Source: Hyphomicrobiales bacterium (GTDB taxonomy: Bacteria; Pseudomonadota; Alphaproteobacteria; Rhizobiales; Rhizobiaceae). From it: a stretch of 64,000 bases of DNA. A program made the position numbers and the translations under genes. The stretch covers positions 1-64,000 of the forward strand of contig JAFKJU010000028.1 of NCBI GenBank assembly GCA_017305935.1, read 5' to 3'. Position 1 is the first letter of the stretch. Every line of letters begins with the position of its first letter. The notes beneath the pieces are model-generated. The model saw only the letters and a list, made by a program, of their open reading frames with translations, was not told the DNA's origin and did no database searches. Positions 59,687 to 64,000 of the stretch are shown here, in pieces.

Positions 59687-61993
59687 TCAATTGCCCATGA
59701 GAACGTCGAGCAGCGTCTGCCGGCGGGGTGCCGGCGTTCCGCCGCCGCCAACGTCTGCGGGCGGGATGAGGTCGGGATCGACGCCGGCCCCGCCATGGCT
59801 GCGTTCGGGCAGTCGTGCGGGGATGCCGGCCGGTACGTCCATGCCGCCACCGGCCGCCGAAACCATCGGTTCCGCGCCGACGGGCACCGGCGGATAGGGG
59901 TTGGGATCGGCATTGCTGATGATGTCGCCGATATTGGCCGGCGCTTCCGCCGCGGGTTCGATCGTGCTTGCCGGAATGTCGTCGACGGGCTGGCCGTTAC
60001 CGAACAGCGGCGCCGGCGTCAGGCCTTTATGGGCGGCTGTCATGAACTCGTGCCAGGCGAGCGCCGGCAAGCCGCCGCCGGTCACCTTCTTCATCGACTT
60101 GCCGTCGTCGTTGCCGAACCAGACGCCGGTCGTCAAATTGCTGGTATAGCCGACGAACAGCGCGTCACGAAACGATTGCGTCGTGCCGCTCTTGCCGGCA
60201 GCCTGCCAGCCGTCCAGCCGCGCCTTCTTGCCGGTGCCTTCGGTAATGACCCGCATCAGCATGGCATTCATATTGGCGACGACATTTTCAGCGAGCACGC
60301 GCGGCGGATTGTCATAGGTGTTTTCGTAGAGCACCTTGCCCGAGGCCGTGGTCACGCGGCGAATGACATGAGCGGTTGCCTTGTAACCGCCGTTCATGAA
60401 CGGTGCATAGGCGGCCGTGAGCTCCGTCAACGTCACTTCCGAGGTGCCGAGCGCGATCGAGGCATTCGCCTGCAGCTCCGATTCGATGCCCATGCGATGG
60501 GCAAGCTTGGTCACCTGGTCCGGCCCGACTTCCATGACGAGCTGTGCCGCGATGGTGTTGAGCGAATTGGCCAGCGCGGACGCAAGCGTTACCTCGCCGC
60601 GAAACTTCTGGTCGTAATTCTCCGGCGTCCACTTGCCGATCCTGACCGGCGCGTCGCGACGGATCGAGCCGGGGCGGATGCCCATTTCCAGCGCCGCCGA
60701 ATAGACGAAGGGTTTGAAGGCCGAGCCCGGCTGGCGCTTGGCCTTGACGGCGCGGTTGAACTGGCTTTCGGCATAGTCGCGCCCGCCGACCAGCGCCCGG
60801 ATGGCGCCGGTGCCGTCGATGGCGACGAGCGCGCCTTGCGAGACGTTGAGCCTGCGGCCGTCCTTGTCGAGCGCATGGGCGATCGCGCTTTCCGCCTTCT
60901 TCTCCAGCCCCATGTCGATGGTCGTGTCGACGATCAGGTCTTCCTTGACATTGCCGATCAGGCCGGGAAGCTGGTCCATGACCATGTCGGCGACATAATG
61001 CTCGGCGCCGGACCAAAAACTCTTCGCCCGCGTCGGCTTCTGCGACATGGCGGTCGCCACTTCCTTGTCGGTGACGAAACCCTCTTCGCGCATGGCTTCG
61101 AGCACGAGCTGGGCGCGGGCTTCCGCCGCCTGCGGATCGCGCGCCGGCGACAGGCGCGACGGCGCCTTCAGCAAGCCGGCGAGGATCGCCGCCTCGCGCA
61201 GCGTCACGTCGCGCGCCGATTTGTTGAAATAGCGCCGCGACGCCGCCTCGACGCCATAGGCGTTCGAGCCGAAGAAGACGCGGTTGAGATACATCGCCAG
61301 GATCTGGTCCTTGGTATAATGCTGCTCCAGCCAGAAGGAGAGCAGCACTTCCTGCACCTTGCGCTCCAGCGTCCGCTCCTGAGACAGGAACATGTTCTTG
61401 GCGAGCTGCTGCGTCAGCGTCGAGCCGCCCTGCACCATGCGCCCGGTCGTCAGGTTGGTGACGACGGCGCGGCCGAGGCCGAGCGGATCGATGCCGAAAT
61501 GCGAATAGAAGCGCCGGTCCTCGATGGCGATCACCGCCTGCGGGATATAGGGCGACATGGTCTGCAGCGATAGCGCCTCGCCGCCGGTATCGCCGCGATT
61601 GGCGATGATCGAGCCGTCGACGGCGGCGATCTTGACGTTCGGCGGCCGGTCGGGGATCGCCCAGGTGCTGGCATTGGGCATGCGCGCGCCGTAATAGACC
61701 ACCAGACCGGCAACGCCGATGCCGGCCCAGATGCCGAGCACGAGGCACCAGTAAACAAGGCGACGCAGCAGGCCGATCAGGCCTCCGCTTCCGCCGGAGC
61801 GGCGCTTGCTGCTCTTTCGCGACGCGGATTTGGCAGGCTTCGGGTTCTCGCGGCGTCCACCACCCGAACCACGCCCGCCGCCCGTGACCCGGTCGCCGGC
61901 GCCGAGGCGAAATTCGTCGTCGCGGTCGCCAGCCCCTCGACCCGTGTCGAAAGTCGGTTCGATGCGCTGCCGCGATTTGCCTTTTCCTGCCAT
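59687..61993 (-). CDS. Class A penicillin-binding protein (PBP1A family)
   Basis: The bifunctional peptidoglycan glycosyltransferase/transpeptidase is anchored in the inner membrane. The ATG at 61993 gives 768 residues. A basic, Gly-rich cytoplasmic tail (1-75) leads to one membrane helix (~76-101). The GT51 domain has the catalytic glutamate E158 in IEDRRFYSHFGID and QGGSTLTQQ. The transpeptidase domain has S424 in GSAFKPF, SLN-type NSLN and KSGTT. The C-terminal ~90 residues are Pro/Gly-rich. It is monocistronic. Confidence 0.93.
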   Translation of the reverse strand: MAGKGKSRQRIEPTFDTGRGAGDRDDEFRLGAGDRVTGGGRGSGGGRRENPKPAKSASRKSSKRRSGGSGGLIGLLRRLVYWCLVLGIWAGIGVAGLVVYYGARMPNASTWAIPDRPPNVKIAAVDGSIIANRGDTGGEALSLQTMSPYIPQAVIAIEDRRFYSHFGIDPLGLGRAVVTNLTTGRMVQGGSTLTQQLAKNMFLSQERTLERKVQEVLLSFWLEQHYTKDQILAMYLNRVFFGSNAYGVEAASRRYFNKSARDVTLREAAILAGLLKAPSRLSPARDPQAAEARAQLVLEAMREEGFVTDKEVATAMSQKPTRAKSFWSGAEHYVADMVMDQLPGLIGNVKEDLIVDTTIDMGLEKKAESAIAHALDKDGRRLNVSQGALVAIDGTGAIRALVGGRDYAESQFNRAVKAKRQPGSAFKPFVYSAALEMGIRPGSIRRDAPVRIGKWTPENYDQKFRGEVTLASALANSLNTIAAQLVMEVGPDQVTKLAHRMGIESELQANASIALGTSEVTLTELTAAYAPFMNGGYKATAHVIRRVTTASGKVLYENTYDNPPRVLAENVVANMNAMLMRVITEGTGKKARLDGWQAAGKSGTTQSFRDALFVGYTSNLTTGVWFGNDDGKSMKKVTGGGLPALAWHEFMTAAHKGLTPAPLFGNGQPVDDIPASTIEPAAEAPANIGDIISNADPNPYPPVPVGAEPMVSAAGGGMDVPAGIPARLPERSHGGAGVDPDLIPPADVGGGGTPAPRRQTLLDVLMGN

Positions 61994-62133
61994 ACCCGAC
62001 CGACGCTGCCCCGTTGGTTGCTGAAATCGCCTCAAGCCTGTGACATCACAGGCGAGCCCGGCAGTCCCGTTGAACTTTAAATGCGGCGATTTAACGCCTT
62101 CTTAAGATCGTTGGCAAAGGTGCGGTGGGGGTG

Positions 62134-62595
62134 TCACCCTTGTGCGACGTCGACCCATTCGGCCGCCGTCAGCGCGGCCATGCGCTGCGGGGGGATGCGC
62201 ACGGCGGCATTGGTGGCGCCGGCGGCGGGAACGACGGTGTCGAATTTTTCCAGCGACCGGTCGCAATAGACCGGCAGCGCGGAGGGCAGGCCGAAGGGGC
62301 AGACGCCGCCGACCGGATGGCTGGTCGCTTCCAGCACTTCGTCGGCGGTCAGCATGCGCGGCTTGCCGCCGAGTGTCTCGCGGCATTTGCGGTTGTCGAG
62401 CCGCGCCGTGCCAGCCATCACCACGAGCACCGTGCGCTCGCCCACACGGATGCAGATCGTCTTGGCGATCTGGTCGGGTTCGACGCCATGGGCTTCGGCC
62501 GCCAGCGCCACCGTCGCCGAACTGGCCTCGGTTTCGATGACGTCGATATCGGGTGCGTTGGCCCGGAAAAAGGCGCGGACGGATTCGATGCTCAT
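62134..62595 (-). CDS. YbaK/EbsC-type aminoacyl-tRNA deacylase
   Basis: The 153-residue protein belongs to the YbaK/ProX editing-domain family, which hydrolyses mischarged tRNAs. The start is the ATG at 62595 (MSIESVRAFFRANAPDI). The core carries the lysine position AKTICIRVGERTVLVVMAG and the GVCPFGLPSALPVYCD motif typical of the family. Which mischarged tRNA it clears cannot be told. The longer upstream frame lacks a ribosome-binding site. It is divergent from the small RNA gene. Confidence 0.88.
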   Translation of the reverse strand: MSIESVRAFFRANAPDIDVIETEASSATVALAAEAHGVEPDQIAKTICIRVGERTVLVVMAGTARLDNRKCRETLGGKPRMLTADEVLEATSHPVGGVCPFGLPSALPVYCDRSLEKFDTVVPAAGATNAAVRIPPQRMAALTAAEWVDVAQG

Positions 62596-62717
62596 GGAGC
62601 CTGAATAAGCGAGCTTGGCCGCCGCTTCAATCCCTGGCGTTGAGCTATGCGAATTACGCATTGCTGCGCTGCAATAAAAGCCTGTTTTTTAGTCGGGAAT
62701 CGTGTATATTTCCTCTC

Positions 62718-62840
62718 ATCGACGCGGCACACTCCTCCTCCCAGTGCCGCCCGATTGGACTGACGATCCTCCTCCTCCCGATTGTCAGTCAGTATCAGTG
62801 CCCGGCGCCTCCTCCTCCCGCGCCGGGCACTTTCATTTTC
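62718..62840 (+). ncRNA. CcsR/cuckoo-type small RNA with three CCUCCUCCUCC loops
   Basis: Three consecutive stem-loops each expose a C/U-rich loop. Hairpin 1 is GCGGCAC / GTGCCGC (62724-62750). Hairpin 2 is GACTGACGAT / ATTGTCAGTC (62758-62790, one G-U pair). Hairpin 3 is an 11-bp GC-rich stem (62798-62830) followed by TTTCATTTT, a terminator. All loops contain CTCCTCCTCCC, an anti-Shine-Dalgarno-like sequence. This is the architecture of the alphaproteobacterial cuckoo/CcsR RNAs (stress-induced in Rhodobacter). TATATT at 62705-62710 is a possible -10 element; the 5' end is inferred. No protein is encoded here. Confidence 0.8.
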
Positions 62841-62861
62841 AGCCTCCCGCTTTCTCCTTTA

Positions 62862-63023
62862 TCATAGACGTTTGGCGGGATTGTCGTTTTCGTCCGGATT
62901 GGGCAGTGGCGCCTCGTCCGGCAGGCGGTCCGGTTCCGGTTCGGAAATCGGCGGAGGCGGATCGAGCGGCGGCGGAACGGGTGGCTTGGCGGGCTCCGGA
63001 ATGGGTTCGACGGGATAGCTCAT
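62862..63023 (-). CDS. Small proline-rich protein
   Basis: The 53-residue product starts MSYPVEPIPEP, with a strong ribosome-binding site (CAGGAGA) seven bases before the ATG at 63023. About 40% of residues are proline, with runs PPVPPPLDPPPP, and the rest are mostly Glu, Asp and Asn. It is too short and simple for a fold and has no signal peptide or helix. It is convergent with the small RNA gene, ending 21 bases from its terminator. It would be missed by length cut-offs. Confidence 0.65.
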   Translation of the reverse strand: MSYPVEPIPEPAKPPVPPPLDPPPPISEPEPDRLPDEAPLPNPDENDNPAKRL

Positions 63024-63215
63024 GGCATTCTCCTGATGGGTTTCGGCCCCTGCGAAAACGCGGGCAGCCTTGCGGCGATGGCATGCGTCGGTATCAGGGA
63101 CCAACGACATCAGGCCGCCATTGTTCCAGGCCGGATGGAACCACCGGGGTCGATTGCGGGTTTGAAGGGCGGCGGACACCGGCGGCGAGCGCCGGCCCGC
63201 ACCGGAGACCCCATC

Positions 63216-63458
63216 ATGCAGATCACCTACCATATCGCGGAACATGACGGCGGCTGGGCCTACAGGCTGGGCGACGTCTGGTCCGAACCCTTTGCCTCCC
63301 ACGACGAAGCACTGGCCGCTGCCCGCCGCGCCGCCGAGCGCCAGCAGGTCGGCGGCGACAATGCGGAGATCGACTACCAGGCCGGCGACGGTCGCTGGCG
63401 CCACGAGCATGTCGATGGCGGCGACCGCCCTGAGGTCGAGGTCGATCCCAAGGACTGA
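63216..63458 (+). CDS. Small DUF2188-like protein
   Basis: The 80-residue product starts at the ATG at 63216. It begins with the pattern ITYHIAEHDGGWAYRLGDVW followed by a helix rich in alanine (DEALAAARRAAERQQ) and a short strand region, similar to DUF2188 proteins, which have no known function. The upstream GGAGA supports the start; the minus-strand frame across it is a shadow. It is followed by cysK after 122 bp. Confidence 0.65.
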   Translation: MQITYHIAEHDGGWAYRLGDVWSEPFASHDEALAAARRAAERQQVGGDNAEIDYQAGDGRWRHEHVDGGDRPEVEVDPKD

Positions 63459-63580
63459 TCTTTCCGCATCGCCGGATCGTGATCTTTCTTCCGCGCCGGT
63501 TACGGTGCCGGCCACTGGAATAGGGGCGCGATTGCCCCTATTGTCCATGCCGACATATCGCGCACCAAGGGAGAGAGAAC

Positions 63581-64000
63581 ATGTCCGAACCCCGCAAGCC
63601 CGGCCGCGGCCGCGTCTATTCCTCGATAACCGAGACCATCGGCGATACGCCGATCGTCCGCCTCGACAAGTTTGCGCGCGAAAAGGGCATCAAGGCCAAC
63701 CTGCTGGCCAAGCTGGAATTCTTCAACCCGATCGCCTCGGTGAAGGACCGCATCGGCGTGGCAATGATCGAAACGCTGGAGGAGCAGGGCCGCATCACTC
63801 CCGGCAAGACCGTGCTGATCGAGCCGACCTCCGGCAATACAGGCATCGCGCTTGCCTTCGCCGCCGCCGCCAAGGGCTATCGCCTGATCCTCACCATGCC
63901 GGAGACCATGTCGATCGAGCGCCGCAAGATGCTGGCGCTGCTCGGGGCGGAACTGGTGCTGACCGAAGGGCCGAAGGGCATGAAGGGCGCGATCGCCAAG
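63581..64000 (+). CDS. cysK: Cysteine synthase A (3' end outside the window)
   Basis: CysK makes L-cysteine from O-acetylserine and sulfide with PLP. The ATG at 63581 (AAGGGAGAG upstream) opens a frame that runs off the right edge; 140 codons are visible, starting [20 protein letters not shown]. The PLP lysine is K55 in [11 protein letters not shown], and the substrate loop EPTSGNTGI and [12 protein letters not shown] are present. The visible part matches CysK without defects. Confidence 0.95.
   Translation, partial: MSEPRKPGRGRVYSSITETIGDTPIVRLDKFAREKGIKANLLAKLEFFNPIASVKDRIGVAMIETLEEQGRITPGKTVLIEPTSGNTGIALAFAAAAKGYRLILTMPETMSIERRKMLALLGAELVLTEGPKGMKGAIAK

Noticed and set aside
62731-62820. 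Three 12-nt CCTCCTCCTCCC copies as a mini CRISPR array
   Set aside because: The copies are too short, each sits in the loop of its own hairpin, and no cas genes are present. The structure fits a small RNA.
62862-63548. 228-codon minus-strand frame extending upstream of the proline-rich protein
   Set aside because: The upstream part is antisense to the small DUF2188-like gene. The strong ribosome-binding site before 63023 marks the real start.

Overview
The window is about 64 kb of GC-rich chromosome from an alphaproteobacterium, almost certainly a member of the Rhizobiaceae (Rhizobium / Agrobacterium / Sinorhizobium / Shinella group). The evidence is a class II EPSP synthase very close to the Agrobacterium CP4 type, a rhizobial-type Irr beside fabA-fabB-fabI, RIME-like double-palindrome intergenic repeats, a CcsR/cuckoo-type small RNA, and operon orders typical of this family (infB-rbfA-truB-rpsO-pnp, aroA-cmk-rpsA, dnaK-dnaJ). 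No insertion sequence, prophage, CRISPR array or replication origin was seen.

Region by region: 1-7.9 kb is the translation/RNA block (infB cut by the left edge, rbfA, truB, rpsO, pnp, an RsmC-like methyltransferase). 7.9-11.3 kb holds unsaturated fatty acid synthesis (fabA, fabB, fabI) divergent from irr. 11.3-20.1 kb is mixed accessory DNA: a secreted protein, a DUF218/TMEM43-family pair, a DUF1275 membrane protein, a class III adenylate cyclase tail-to-tail with kup, and two convergent DUF4214 proteins, one with an M10-type metalloprotease domain. 20.5-25.4 kb has tRNA-Ala(GGC), a FYDLN acidic protein, and aroA-cmk-rpsA. 25.4-31.5 kb carries three uncharacterised minus-strand proteins with a shared C-terminal GLY-type motif, nadV and an RNase D-like exonuclease.

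31.5-43.4 kb is a complete predicted D-apiose catabolic locus. It contains a GntR/FCD regulator divergent from a RuBisCO-like protein (OiaX), the kinase OiaK, the oxidoisomerase ApnO, a ribose-type ABC importer with a DUF2291 lipoprotein, apiose dehydrogenase (ApsD) and apionolactonase (ApnL). An exactly repeated 17-nt sequence lies upstream of oiaX and upstream of apnO and is the probable operator.

43.5-52.5 kb is a second transport/catabolism locus with no recognised substrate. Two divergent operons meet at a TGTGATCACA palindrome. The minus arm is gntR, TIGR04076-like, aldo/keto reductase, SnoaL-like, solute-binding protein. The plus arm is a branched-chain-type ABC ATPase pair and permease pair followed by an aldo/keto reductase-Rid fusion. 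This is the best candidate for an undescribed pathway. 52.6-56.1 kb adds an aminotransferase, a polar amino acid binding protein plus permease lacking an ATPase, and a MarR regulator. 56.2-62.6 kb is dnaJ, dnaK (with a heat-shock-type promoter), a class A penicillin-binding protein and a YbaK-like deacylase. 62.7-64 kb holds the small RNA with three CCTCCTCCTCCC loops, a tiny proline-rich protein, a small DUF2188-like protein and the 5' part of cysK, cut by the right edge.
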